DNA of 64,000 nt from an uncultured Bacteroidales bacterium (GTDB lineage Bacteria > Bacteroidota > Bacteroidia > Bacteroidales > F082), in the NCBI GenBank assembly GCA_905234765.1, contig CAJOIF010000011.1, positions 14,045-78,044 of the forward strand, in the 5' to 3' direction. A program made the position numbers and the translations under genes. Positions 18,511 through 27,535 of this stretch are shown one piece after another (position 1 is the stretch's first letter; every line of letters starts with the position of its first letter). Under the pieces are notes generated by a model, which was not told the origin of the DNA, searched no databases, and saw nothing but the letters and a program-made list of their open reading frames with translations.

Positions 18511-20352
18511 ATGAGAAACTCGAACAAAATCCGCAATAGCTTAATAGCAGCCTTTCTAGGACTGACATTCACCCTATGTGCTCAAGAAGTATCTTTCTCA
18601 ACTCCAGGCGGCTTTTATGACAAAGCCTTCAAACTGGCCTTGGCGTGCGACCAGCACGACAAAGTCATTCATTATACGACCAACGGGAATGCTCCAACGG
18701 CCGATGATCCTGTTTATACTGCACCTTTGTCCATGAGTCCACTTTTGTATTCCCGCTCCAATATTTATAAGATCCGGAATTGTCCGCTCGATGCTTGGTA
18801 TGTTCCCAACAATGTACAAAGATGCATCGTCATCCGCGCAGCCGCTTTTGATGCCGAAGGTCAACGCATCGGTACCGTGGCGACCAACAGCTATTTCATC
18901 AGCACCTTGGGCTGCGACACGCACGACTTGCCCGTCATGTCACTTTGCGTCGACTCTCTGGACTTGTTCGACTACAATACTGGCATTTTTGTTCCCGGCG
19001 TCCATTATGACCCGTCCGATCCAGACTTTTCCGGCAACTATTTCCAAACTGGCTCAGAATGGGAAAAACCTTGCAATGTAGAATTCTACGAAAGTGACAA
19101 CCGAGGCATTAACCAGCAAGCCGGAGTGAGAACACAAGGCCTCAGCACACGACGCTATTCCCAAAAGGGCCTTAAAATCTATGCCCGGGAAGAGTATGGA
19201 AAGAAGAGATTCAAATACAAATTCTTTAGCGATACCGATATCAATAGTTTCAAACATCTGAAAGTCAAACCTTTCCAAGGTGGATGGCATGGTATCGGTT
19301 GTCAAGATTACATTAGCGGATGCATCGCAAGAAGGCTCAATCTAGACTGTCTTGCATCACGTCCTATGGTACTATATCTCAACGGAGAGTATTGGGGCAT
19401 ATACTACCTCCAAGAAAAACCAGACGAACGCTACCTTGAAGATCACTATGACATCGACCTTGACGACATCAACATCATTGAATCATGGAACGGAACGCAT
19501 TGCGAATACGGTTCAGGACAGTCCATGACAGACTTGCACAGATGGATAGCCTCCCACGACCTCGAAGACGACGAGAACTATCAATATGTGACAGAACAAA
19601 TTGACATCCATAATTTCATCGACTATGAGATTTTTGAAATCTTCAGTGCCAATCAAGACTGGCCGGCAAACAATATGCGTTGCTGGCAAACTGAGGGAGG
19701 GCTGTGGCGATGGATTTTTTATGACGGCGACGCTTGCGTCTACAGGAAAATGCCGGATTTTAACCCTTTCGGCAATGCCACATACGACGGAGATCGATTA
19801 TATCCGTCCAGCAAAACCGCAACCCTATTGTTCAGGGAACTGATGCAAAATGAGAGTTTCAAGCATGAATTCCTCAACCGCTTCGACCAACTACTCAAAT
19901 CCGAATTCACCTACACAAACACAAAGCCTATCTTTGACAAGGCCTATTCCGACATTGTTGAAGAAATCGAGCCCCAAATTGCCCGTTTCAACAATCCCGA
20001 AAGTTATAAGAAGTGGCAAAAAAGAATAAATAGGGTGGACGATTTCCTGTCAGGTAGAACAACTGAAATGTACGACAAACTGCGCGAGCTTTATTCAGCC
20101 AACGCTTCTGACATCTCTCTTGAAGCCGTGTACCAAGCACCTTCAAGGAATGAAATCGTCGCTATCATCCAAAACAAAAAAGCATCCTTGGCCGACATCA
20201 TGCTCTTCGACCTTTCAGGACGACAACTCGTCCATTCGACCCTAGCCATCGCAGTCGGAGAAGAGCGAATCACCCTGCCTGCAAATTATTCATCTGGGAT
20301 TTATATTGTCTACATAGGCGGTCAAGCGAAGAAAATCATGATTGTCAACTAA
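18511..20352 (+). CDS. CotH-kinase-family T9SS protein (second of tandem pair)
   Basis: 613 residues with the same architecture as the preceding gene: signal peptide (about 1-24, ending LCAQ), chitobiase/FN3-like domain, CotH kinase domain (LYLNGEYWGIYYLQEKPDER near 290, WRWIFYDGD near 398) and a T9SS-type C-terminal domain (ASLADIMLFDLSGRQLV, YSSGIYIVYIG). The proteins are clearly paralogous along their whole length, but conservation is uneven, with the first 100 bp after the signal peptide almost unchanged. An AGGAG sequence at 18500-18504, 6 bp before the ATG, is an unusually good Shine-Dalgarno match for this genome. The 40-bp gap suggests cotranscription with the first copy. Confidence 0.85.
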   Translation: MRNSNKIRNSLIAAFLGLTFTLCAQEVSFSTPGGFYDKAFKLALACDQHDKVIHYTTNGNAPTADDPVYTAPLSMSPLLYSRSNIYKIRNCPLDAWYVPNNVQRCIVIRAAAFDAEGQRIGTVATNSYFISTLGCDTHDLPVMSLCVDSLDLFDYNTGIFVPGVHYDPSDPDFSGNYFQTGSEWEKPCNVEFYESDNRGINQQAGVRTQGLSTRRYSQKGLKIYAREEYGKKRFKYKFFSDTDINSFKHLKVKPFQGGWHGIGCQDYISGCIARRLNLDCLASRPMVLYLNGEYWGIYYLQEKPDERYLEDHYDIDLDDINIIESWNGTHCEYGSGQSMTDLHRWIASHDLEDDENYQYVTEQIDIHNFIDYEIFEIFSANQDWPANNMRCWQTEGGLWRWIFYDGDACVYRKMPDFNPFGNATYDGDRLYPSSKTATLLFRELMQNESFKHEFLNRFDQLLKSEFTYTNTKPIFDKAYSDIVEEIEPQIARFNNPESYKKWQKRINRVDDFLSGRTTEMYDKLRELYSANASDISLEAVYQAPSRNEIVAIIQNKKASLADIMLFDLSGRQLVHSTLAIAVGEERITLPANYSSGIYIVYIGGQAKKIMIVN

Positions 20353-20418
20353 GGCACAAAAATACTGACATAATTTCCGCATCTGACAGCGGAACAATTC
20401 TTGATGAACGCGTAAGAC

Positions 20419-21141
20419 ATGGACAACAAAGCGGATAGAAAAAAGTTTCTGGGCAGCCTCATCGTCCCACTCATCATTGTTGCCTTGATGTGGACCGTGA
20501 AAATCATCGAGACATCATTGGGTTACGCCTTTAGTCTCTTTGGACTCATTCCACAGAGGGTGGAAGGATTGCTCGGCATTTTCACTTTACCTTTTCTGCA
20601 CGGCAACTGGGAACATTTGATGGCCAACAGTGTGCCCGTCATCGTTCTAGGTACGGCACTCTATTACTTCTACCCCTCCCTTGCCAATCGTGTCATGCTT
20701 ATCACCTATCTCGGCAGCGGACTGCTCACATGGTGCCTTGGCAACCCCAACACAACTCACGTCGGAGCCAGTGCCTTGATTTATGGTCTCAACCTGTTTC
20801 TCATCATAAGTGGATTCATACGCGGCAACCGGCAACTTATCGTCATCTCGCTCATCATGGTGTTCCTTTACGGCAGCTTCATCTGGGGCATGATTCCCTC
20901 GTTGGCCATACCGCAAAACATCTCATGGGAAGGTCACTTGAGCGGTGCCATCGTCGGCATCGTTTTAGCACTGTTGCTGCGCAAGGAAGGACCTCAAAAA
21001 GAGGTTCACCATTGGGAAGAAGACGATGGAGAGAAAGATGATTCACAAAACGAAGATTCAGAAAGCGGTGAGAAACCCTATTGGGACGTGCCTACCCCTT
21101 CTGATGACGAGTTAACGGTACAATATCGTTTCAGACACTGA
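20419..21141 (+). CDS. Rhomboid-family intramembrane serine protease
   Basis: 240 residues with about six transmembrane helices and an acidic C-terminal tail (about 195-240). The catalytic dyad is visible: Ser118 in HVGASALIYG and His173 in WEGHLSGAIVG. The loop motif LHGNWEHLMANSVP matches the rhomboid L1/TM2 region (H-x-x-x-H-L-x-x-N). Rhomboids cleave transmembrane segments of other proteins. It lies 66 bp after the second CotH gene on the same strand and may share its transcript; a functional link to the CotH proteins is inference only. Substrate is unknown. Confidence 0.88.
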   Translation: MDNKADRKKFLGSLIVPLIIVALMWTVKIIETSLGYAFSLFGLIPQRVEGLLGIFTLPFLHGNWEHLMANSVPVIVLGTALYYFYPSLANRVMLITYLGSGLLTWCLGNPNTTHVGASALIYGLNLFLIISGFIRGNRQLIVISLIMVFLYGSFIWGMIPSLAIPQNISWEGHLSGAIVGIVLALLLRKEGPQKEVHHWEEDDGEKDDSQNEDSESGEKPYWDVPTPSDDELTVQYRFRH

Positions 21142-21145
21142 ATCT

Positions 21146-22801
21146 CTATTCTATAATGACCAATTCTGTTCTACGGTTCATAGCTCGGTTACCATCGCTG
21201 TCATTGGGTACCAACGGCTTGGTGGAGCCATAACCTTTCGCCGTCAAGCGGTTTGCCTCAATGCCTTTGTCAATCAAGGCTTGGCGCACGATTTCGGCGC
21301 GGTCTGACGAAAGCTTCTGGTTGTATGCCTCACTGCCCACATCATCCGTATGACCTGCCAGTTCCACCCGCAACTCAGGATTGCGGCTCAGGAAGTCAGC
21401 CAATACCTGTATTCCGATATAGGAGTCTTCGGTCAGCGCGGAGCTATTGAACTCAAAATTCAGGTCGCGCAGCATGAATTTATCGCCCGGGTACAATTCA
21501 GTCACATCCACACCAGAGAAAAAGTTGGCCGAATCGGAGCGGATTTCCTCGGGCAGTTCAAAGGTATAGATGTCGTAACCGCCATTGCCGCCCTCACGTT
21601 GTGAAGAAATGAATGCCGTCTTGCCATCAGCCGCTACGAAGAAATTGATTTCATCGCCTTTGGTATTGATAGGAAAGCCCAGATTGACAGGCTCTTGCCA
21701 TTGGCCATCAGTGCCACGTCTGCTCATAAACAGGTCGAAGCCGCCCATGCCGATGTGCTTGTCAGAAGAAAAATACAAAGTCTTGCCGTCGGGATGCAGG
21801 AATGGAGCCATCTCCGAACCTTTGGTATTGATAGGTGCTCCAAGATTCTGCGGCTCGCCCCAACTGCGGTCGGCGTTGCGCCGGCTACAATAGATGTCGG
21901 CATTACCGTTACGCCTCGAAACGAAATACAATTCCTTTCCATCGGCACTCACGCAAGGCTGCGACTCCCAACTCGACGTATTGACACTGCCTTTCAGCTT
22001 CCTAGGCATCGACCATTGGTTGTCGCTCCATTCCGATACATACAGATCGCAGCTGCCATTGCGCGACCATCCGCAGCCCGTCAGATAGAGTTTTCGTCCG
22101 TCAGCGGAAATGAAGGCCGCCCCCGGGTCAACCTCATCCGGGAAGCCTGCAAAGGCAAGTTGACTAGGTGTTATCCACTGTTCATCAATGTTTTGCGACA
22201 CAAATAGAAACTCTTTTTTTATTCCGTTTCCCAGGTCCATCTTTCGGGTAAACAACAGCTGCAAACCATCAAAAGACAGCATATTGACATATTCATCGTC
22301 AGCTGTATTAACCTCATTACCAATTCTTTCCGGATTAAAATTAACAGGATGATGCAGGGCCTCATCGCGAAACACGGCCAAATCGAGCATTTCTGCCACC
22401 GTTGCATCATTGAAAGCATTGCCCGAAGCCATTTTCTGATACCAACGCAACAGGGGAATCTCTCGCTTGTATTGTCCTTCCTGATCATACAACTTGGCTA
22501 ACGTGATGGCGGCTGGCGGGAATAGCATCGAATCGGCTCGAAGCGCATTTTCATAACCCAAAATGGCCATGTCGTAGTCCTTGTTCTCCATCCCGATTTC
22601 GCCTTCCATGAGCCATGCTTCGGCATAATTGGGATCTTCGACCACCGCCTTAAGCAACTGGGCATGAGCTTTTGTATAGTCACGCTTCATAAAATGCTCA
22701 CGCGCAGACTCGAAGGCCTTCTCTGCTTTCTTGGGGTGCTGCGCAAAACACGTCATGGCGAGTGTTGTGCAAATGGCAAGAACAAAAAACTTATTACACA
22801 T
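21146..22801 (-). CDS. TPR-PD40-OmpA outer-membrane/periplasmic protein
   Basis: 551 residues. Order: signal peptide (about 1-20, ending CFAQ), TPR-like helical repeats (about 25-140, with AEAWLMEGEIGMENKDYDMA), a PD40/WD40-like propeller (about 160-420, repeated SADGRKLYLTG, SADGKELYFVS, HPDGKTLYFSS and AADGKTAFISS) and a C-terminal OmpA-like peptidoglycan-binding domain (about 440-551, with ELAGHTDDVGSEAYN and RAMNRRTEL). This arrangement links an envelope complex to peptidoglycan and resembles PorE of the T9SS, although the signal peptide has no lipobox and the carboxypeptidase-regulatory-like domain is missing. A second, larger relative lies at 44841-47306. Confidence 0.85.
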   Translation of the reverse strand: MCNKFFVLAICTTLAMTCFAQHPKKAEKAFESAREHFMKRDYTKAHAQLLKAVVEDPNYAEAWLMEGEIGMENKDYDMAILGYENALRADSMLFPPAAITLAKLYDQEGQYKREIPLLRWYQKMASGNAFNDATVAEMLDLAVFRDEALHHPVNFNPERIGNEVNTADDEYVNMLSFDGLQLLFTRKMDLGNGIKKEFLFVSQNIDEQWITPSQLAFAGFPDEVDPGAAFISADGRKLYLTGCGWSRNGSCDLYVSEWSDNQWSMPRKLKGSVNTSSWESQPCVSADGKELYFVSRRNGNADIYCSRRNADRSWGEPQNLGAPINTKGSEMAPFLHPDGKTLYFSSDKHIGMGGFDLFMSRRGTDGQWQEPVNLGFPINTKGDEINFFVAADGKTAFISSQREGGNGGYDIYTFELPEEIRSDSANFFSGVDVTELYPGDKFMLRDLNFEFNSSALTEDSYIGIQVLADFLSRNPELRVELAGHTDDVGSEAYNQKLSSDRAEIVRQALIDKGIEANRLTAKGYGSTKPLVPNDSDGNRAMNRRTELVIIE

Positions 22802-22821
22802 ACCTTATCTATTTCTTGCCG

Positions 22822-22829
22822 CAAAAATA
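22822..22829 (-). promoter_or_regulatory. -7 promoter element for the TPR-PD40-OmpA gene
   Basis: The minus strand reads TATTTTTG then C, 20 bp before the ATG at 22801. Confidence 0.55.
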
Positions 22830-22848
22830 AACATAATAATCGAAAGTG

Positions 22849-24255
22849 TCAATAGCCGTAGCTGGAGCCATCGAAACAATGCGTGCACAAGTCGCACTTT
22901 GGCAGGCCGATGGCTTTGACAACACTGTCCAACGTGTTAAACTTCAATGAATCTACTCCGACATGCTTACGCAGCATTTCAATCAAGTTGGCATATTCGG
23001 GTGTCGTCGGGTCGCAATATTTGTCGATGTTGCGGTTATCGTCACCTTCCATCTCCTCCACGCAACGGCGCGTGATGAGTTCCATGATGTTCTTCGAAGC
23101 GGAGAAGTTGAGGAAAGGACAGCCATACATCAAGGGCGGGCAGCTGATGCGCACATGTACCTCCTTGGCACCGTAGTCATACAGCATCTTGACATTGTCG
23201 CGCAGTTGGGTACCACGAACAATGCTATCATCACAAAAAGCCACCTTCTTTCCCTGAAGCAACGCCCGATTAGGAATGAGTTTCATCTTGGCCACATGCT
23301 CCCTTTGGCTCTGATTCACAGGCATAAAACTCCGAGACCAGGTGGGAGTATACTTCACCACACCACGCAGATACGGGATTTTGCGCACGTTGGAATAGCC
23401 CAAAGCCATTCCGATGCCAGAATCGGGAATGGCAGACACATAGTCGATATCGACATAATCCTGCTTGCCCATTTCGCGGCCTTCATTGTAACGGGCTTCT
23501 TCCACATTGACACCTTCGTAGTCCGAAACGGGATAACCATAATAGATCCAAAGGAAGGAACAAATCTGTTTCTTGGGATTGGGAGCCAGAAGTTGCTGCA
23601 CACCATCATGAGTCACTTTCACAATCTCACCTGGGCCCACATTGTAACAAGTCGTATAATCAAGATTGATGTAGCTGTGACTCTCTGAAGCAAGCACATA
23701 CCCATCTTCGTTTTTGCCTATCACGATAGGTGTACGACCGTAGTAGTCGCGGGCTGCGATGATGCCGTCCTCCGTGAGGATGAGCATTGAACACGAGCCC
23801 TTCACCTTATTATAAACGTTCTTGATGCCATCGACAAAGTCCTCGCCTTGCGTGATGAGCAATGCCACCAACTCTGTTGGGTTGGTAAAGCCCATGCTCA
23901 ACTCAGCAAAGTGCTGCTTGTTGGCGAGGCAATGATCAACTAACTCATCAATGTTGTTGATTTTAGCCACCGTGACGATGGCAAACTTGCCAAGATGCGA
24001 GTTGACAATGATGGGCTGCGCATCCGTATCGCTGATGACGGCCACACCAAGGTTGCCCGTGAACTTGTCCAACTCATCACTGAACTTTGTCCTAAAATAG
24101 GTGTTCTCAATGTCGTGAATCGAGCGGTGAAACAGTGAACCGTCGTGGGTCACTATGCCAGCACGTTTAGTGCCCAGATGTGAGTGATAATCAACACCAT
24201 AGAACAAATCCTGAACACAAGATTTTTTTAATACGGTACCGAAAAAGCCTCCCAT
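22849..24255 (-). CDS. Amidophosphoribosyltransferase (PurF) homologue lacking the N-terminal catalytic Cys
   Basis: 468 residues from the ATG at 24253-24255. The fold order is that of PurF: an N-terminal Ntn glutaminase-like half and a C-terminal phosphoribosyltransferase half with the PRPP motif FCDDSIVRGTQLRD near residues 337-350. C-terminal cysteines (CDLCTHC), with Cys in QICSF and CPPLMYGCPF, resemble the 4Fe-4S ligands of Bacillus-type PurF. True PurF begins MCGI after processing, with Cys as the nucleophile. This protein begins MGGFFG, so residue 2 is Gly and glutamine hydrolysis by the usual route is not expected. It could use ammonia, work with another subunit, or have another role. 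I recall similar proteins in other Bacteroidetes annotated as amidophosphoribosyltransferase. Confidence 0.8.
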   Translation of the reverse strand: MGGFFGTVLKKSCVQDLFYGVDYHSHLGTKRAGIVTHDGSLFHRSIHDIENTYFRTKFSDELDKFTGNLGVAVISDTDAQPIIVNSHLGKFAIVTVAKINNIDELVDHCLANKQHFAELSMGFTNPTELVALLITQGEDFVDGIKNVYNKVKGSCSMLILTEDGIIAARDYYGRTPIVIGKNEDGYVLASESHSYINLDYTTCYNVGPGEIVKVTHDGVQQLLAPNPKKQICSFLWIYYGYPVSDYEGVNVEEARYNEGREMGKQDYVDIDYVSAIPDSGIGMALGYSNVRKIPYLRGVVKYTPTWSRSFMPVNQSQREHVAKMKLIPNRALLQGKKVAFCDDSIVRGTQLRDNVKMLYDYGAKEVHVRISCPPLMYGCPFLNFSASKNIMELITRRCVEEMEGDDNRNIDKYCDPTTPEYANLIEMLRKHVGVDSLKFNTLDSVVKAIGLPKCDLCTHCFDGSSYGY

Positions 24256-24320
24256 AGTTTTGTTGCATTTAAGGTGATAAAACAAAAACCATCCACAAGA
24301 ACTGTCCTGTAGATGGACTG

Positions 24321-24328
24321 CAAAAATA
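24321..24328 (-). promoter_or_regulatory. -7 promoter element for the PurF-like gene
   Basis: The minus strand reads TATTTTTG then C, 65 bp before the start at 24255. Divergent from the promoter at 24362-24369. Confidence 0.5.
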
Positions 24329-24361
24329 GGAGTTTTTCCATTCGGTTCACAACTTTTTGTT

Positions 24362-24369
24362 TATTTTTG
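24362..24369 (+). promoter_or_regulatory. -7 promoter element for the Sua5/YciO gene
   Basis: TATTTTTG followed by C, 19 bp before the ATG at 24389. Confidence 0.6.
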
Positions 24370-24388
24370 CGCGATTTTTTGCAAGTCT

Positions 24389-25006
24389 ATGATACTCAAA
24401 CTCTATCCAACGAATCCGAACCCGCGCTACGTCAAGATGATCTTGGAATGCTTGTCCGACGGCGGCACTATCATCTTCCCTACCGACACCCTTTACGGTC
24501 TTGGAGGTTGCATCAACAACCCGCGCACTTTCGAGCGCATCTGCCAAATCAAGGGCATACGCAAGGAAAAGGCCAACTTCTCCTTCATCTTCCACGACCT
24601 CAGCATGTTGAGTGAGTTCACCAAGCCCATCAACAACGATGTCTTCAAGATGATGAAGCGCAATCTGCCAGGGCCATTCACCTTCATTTTGGAAGCCAAC
24701 AACAACATCCCACGCATCTTCCAAAGTAAGAAGAAGACCATCGGCATCCGCATCCCCGACCAGCCTATCATTACCAACCTTGTTAGGGAGTTCGGTTCGC
24801 CTATTATGACCACATCATTGGCCGACGAGGAAGACGAAATCAACCCCTACCTCACCGACCCCGAGGAGATTTACGATCGTTACAAGGATTTGGTGGACAT
24901 CATCATCGACGGTGGTGCGGGCGAAAACGAAGAGAGTACTGTCGTGGATTGCACTGATAATGAGATTATTATCGTCCGACAAGGCAAGGGTTTGCTCGAC
25001 GAATGA
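24389..25006 (+). CDS. Sua5/YciO/YrdC-family protein (threonylcarbamoyl-AMP synthase-like)
   Basis: 205 residues consisting of a single YrdC-like domain. Typical blocks are GGTIIFPTDTLYGLGG (about 29-44), a K-x-x-F-S-F segment (KANFSFIFHDL, about 62-72), PGPFTFILEA, TIGIRIPD and PIMTTSLADE. The family makes L-threonylcarbamoyl-AMP for the t6A modification of tRNA. The short form without a Sua5 C-terminal domain is closer to YciO/TsaC, and YciO proteins may have a different role. A promoter lies 19 bp upstream, and tRNA-Lys, whose anticodon type often carries adjacent A37 t6A, follows 69 bp downstream. Confidence 0.85.
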   Translation: MILKLYPTNPNPRYVKMILECLSDGGTIIFPTDTLYGLGGCINNPRTFERICQIKGIRKEKANFSFIFHDLSMLSEFTKPINNDVFKMMKRNLPGPFTFILEANNNIPRIFQSKKKTIGIRIPDQPIITNLVREFGSPIMTTSLADEEDEINPYLTDPEEIYDRYKDLVDIIIDGGAGENEESTVVDCTDNEIIIVRQGKGLLDE

Positions 25007-25048
25007 AAAAAAAATGGGGCTAAAAGTCCACGATAACGAAAAAAGTAG

Positions 25049-25056
25049 TACTTTTG
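25049..25056 (+). promoter_or_regulatory. -7 promoter element for tRNA-Lys
   Basis: TACTTTTG followed by C, 19 bp before the tRNA 5' end. Confidence 0.55.
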
Positions 25057-25075
25057 CAGCCGCAAAAAAAAGGAT

Positions 25076-25151
25076 GACTCGGTAGCTCAGCAGGTAGAGC
25101 ACAACACTTTTAATGTTGGGGTCCTGGGTTCGAGCCCCAGCCGGGTCACCA
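25076..25151 (+). tRNA. tRNA-Lys (anticodon TTT)
   Basis: 76 nt with encoded CCA. The acceptor stem is GACTCGG with CCGGGTC, with one T-G wobble. The D-arm starts TAGCTCAG. The anticodon stem CAACA/TGTTG holds loop CTTTTAA, giving anticodon TTT for lysine. The T-arm contains GGTTCGAGCC (TTCGA loop). It has its own promoter at 25049-25056 and an intrinsic terminator directly after it. Confidence 0.96.
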
Positions 25152-25180
25152 AAAAAGATGCCGTGAGAACGGCATTTTTT
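25152..25180 (+). terminator. Intrinsic terminator after tRNA-Lys
   Basis: ATGCCGT (25158-25164), loop GAGA, ACGGCAT (25169-25175), preceded by A-run and followed by TTTTTT. A perfect 7-bp stem 7 nt after the tRNA. Confidence 0.85.
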
Positions 25181-25183
25181 GTT

Positions 25184-25191
25184 TATCTTTG
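25184..25191 (+). promoter_or_regulatory. -7 promoter element for the UvrD-like helicase
   Basis: TATCTTTG followed by C, 19 bp before the ATG at 25211. Confidence 0.6.
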
Positions 25192-25210
25192 CCAATACAA
25201 TTTTCCAGCA

Positions 25211-27505
25211 ATGATTGACCTACTAAAAGACCTTAACGAGCCTCAAAGAGAGGCCGTTACCACCATAGAAGGCCCCGTGATGGTGATTGCGGGAGCAGGC
25301 TCGGGAAAGACCCGCGCCCTCACCTACCGCGTCGCCTACATGATACAGGAGGGCGTCGACCCCTTCAGCATCATGGCCCTCACCTTCACCAACAAGGCCG
25401 CCCGCGAGATGAAGGAACGCACCATGCAGCTCGTCAACGCCAGCGATGCGCGCAATGTCTGGATGGGCACCTTCCACTCCATCTTTGCCAGAATTTTGCG
25501 CATCGAAGCGGAGAAAATCGGCTTCACGTCCAACTTTTCCATCTATGACACCGATGACTCGAAAGCACTCATTACACAGATACTCAAAGACTTGCAGTTA
25601 GACACCAAAGTCTATCCGCCAAAGCAAGTTCTATCGCGCATCTCGGCGGCCAAGTCGAGCCTCTACTCGCCTGAAGACTACGCCAACAATCCCGACATCC
25701 AAGAAACCGACCGCAAGTCGAACAAGCCGCTCATCGCCCAACTGTTCAAGCTATACAACGAGCGTCTGCACCGTGCCAACGCTATGGATTTCGATGATAT
25801 CCTGTACTTTACGAATATCTTGCTGCGCGACAACCCCGATGTGCTTTACAAATACCAAAATCACTTCAAATTCATTCTCGTTGACGAGTATCAAGACACC
25901 AATTATGCCCAGTACCTCATCGTGAAACGTATCGCGGCATTGTTTGAGAACATCTGCGTGGTAGGCGACGACGCCCAAAGCATCTACGCTTTTCGTGGCG
26001 CCAACATTCAAAACATCCTCAACTTCAAAAACGATTACCCTGACTATAAACTGATTAGACTGGAACAAAACTACCGTTCCACCCAAAATATCGTCAATGC
26101 GTCGAACAGCATCATCGCCCACAACAAAGACCAGATCAAGAAAAAGGTGTGGAGCGACAAGGAGAGAGGCGAACTCATAGGCCTCATCCACGCCAACAGC
26201 GACACCGAGGAAGGCACCCTAGTGGCAAACAGCATCTTCCGCTACAAAATGGAGCGTCACCTCGCCAACAAGGACTTCGCCATCCTCTACCGCACCAACG
26301 CCCAGAGCCGCTCGATGGAAGAAGCCCTGCGCAAGCAGAACATACCTTATAAAATATACGGCGGCCTCTCGTTCTACGACCGCAAGGAAATCAAGGACCT
26401 GCTGGCCTATTTCCGTGTCGTCATCAACCCCGAGGACGAACAGGCTTTGTTACGCATCATCAACTACCCTGCCCGAGGTATTGGCAAGACCAGCATCGAG
26501 CGTATGATGGTCGTCGCCAACGAACATCGCACAAGCATCTGGAAGTGCATGGAAAACAACGTGTTCCCACAAGACTTCAACATGGGTACCCTCAACAAAT
26601 TCCGCGACTTCATGGTGATGATCAAGAGTTTCCAGACGCTGCAGGAGAAGATGAACGCTTTCGAGTTGGCTAAACACATCACCAATACCATCGGTCTCAT
26701 CAAGGTGCTGAAGGAAGACGACACACCCGAGGGTGTCTCAAGGGTCGAGAACGTAGAGGAACTGCTCAACGCCATCATGGAGTTCAGCGACCGCCAAGTG
26801 GACGAGACCACTGGCGAAACCGCCCGCGTCGACTTGGTGCAGTTCATGGAAGACGTGGCCCTGCTCACCGACAGCGAGATGAAGAAAGACGACGGCGACG
26901 ACGATTACGTCAGCCTGATGACCATCCACAGCGCTAAGGGTTTGGAATTCCCCTACGTCTATGTCGTGGGCATGGAAGAGAACCTTTTCCCCGGTATTTT
27001 GAGCCTCAGCACAAGAGAGGAATTGGAAGAAGAACGCCGTCTGTTCTACGTGGCCGTCACACGTGCCATGACCAAATTGACCTTAAGCTATGCCGAGCAA
27101 CGCTACCGTTACGGCAATCTCACTTTGAGCGAGCGTTCCCGCTTCGTTGACGAGATTGATGCCACCCTGATTGAGCAAACACAAAAGGCCTCATTCAGAG
27201 GGACGACTCCGATGGGTGGCAAATCGTTCGGACGCTTCAGCGAACACGGTTTCCGTAAGTTAGAAGAAACGCCTTCGTTTACAAAGCCGAGTTTCAGCCA
27301 ACCTACTGTGCCTCAAAACCTTGAGCCTTCCAACCCCGACCTTTTGCAAGAAGGCATGAGGGTAATGCACCAGAAATTTGGCGCAGGTACCATTTTAAGC
27401 ATTGAAGGTGCAGGCGCGAACAAGAAAGCCAGTGTCAGTTTTGACCATGCCGGAGTGAAAATGCTGATGTTGAAGTTTGCGAAGTTAGCCATCTTAAAAG
27501 AATAA
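25211..27505 (+). CDS. UvrD/PcrA/Rep-type superfamily 1A DNA helicase
   Basis: 764 residues from the ATG at 25211; the earlier in-frame ATG at 25163 lies inside the tRNA terminator. It unwinds DNA 3' to 5' in excision and mismatch repair and in clearing replication forks. SF1 motifs are clear: Q-motif LNEPQREAV, Walker A GAGSGKTRAL (about 31-40), Ia LTFTNKAAREM, II VDEYQDTN (near 218), III VGDDAQSIYAFRGA, IV RLEQNYRST, V MTIHSAKGLEFPYVYVVGMEE and VI RRLFYVAVTRA. The C-terminal segment (HQKFGAGTILSIEG) matches the PcrA/UvrD Tudor-like tail. Confidence 0.95.
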   Translation: MIDLLKDLNEPQREAVTTIEGPVMVIAGAGSGKTRALTYRVAYMIQEGVDPFSIMALTFTNKAAREMKERTMQLVNASDARNVWMGTFHSIFARILRIEAEKIGFTSNFSIYDTDDSKALITQILKDLQLDTKVYPPKQVLSRISAAKSSLYSPEDYANNPDIQETDRKSNKPLIAQLFKLYNERLHRANAMDFDDILYFTNILLRDNPDVLYKYQNHFKFILVDEYQDTNYAQYLIVKRIAALFENICVVGDDAQSIYAFRGANIQNILNFKNDYPDYKLIRLEQNYRSTQNIVNASNSIIAHNKDQIKKKVWSDKERGELIGLIHANSDTEEGTLVANSIFRYKMERHLANKDFAILYRTNAQSRSMEEALRKQNIPYKIYGGLSFYDRKEIKDLLAYFRVVINPEDEQALLRIINYPARGIGKTSIERMMVVANEHRTSIWKCMENNVFPQDFNMGTLNKFRDFMVMIKSFQTLQEKMNAFELAKHITNTIGLIKVLKEDDTPEGVSRVENVEELLNAIMEFSDRQVDETTGETARVDLVQFMEDVALLTDSEMKKDDGDDDYVSLMTIHSAKGLEFPYVYVVGMEENLFPGILSLSTREELEEERRLFYVAVTRAMTKLTLSYAEQRYRYGNLTLSERSRFVDEIDATLIEQTQKASFRGTTPMGGKSFGRFSEHGFRKLEETPSFTKPSFSQPTVPQNLEPSNPDLLQEGMRVMHQKFGAGTILSIEGAGANKKASVSFDHAGVKMLMLKFAKLAILKE

Positions 27506-27509
27506 TCTC

Positions 27510-27517
27510 TATCTTTG
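27510..27517 (+). promoter_or_regulatory. -7 promoter element for the DUF4290 gene
   Basis: TATCTTTG followed by C, 18 bp before the ATG at 27536. Confidence 0.6.
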
Positions 27518-27535
27518 CACCCAAATTACTTAATA

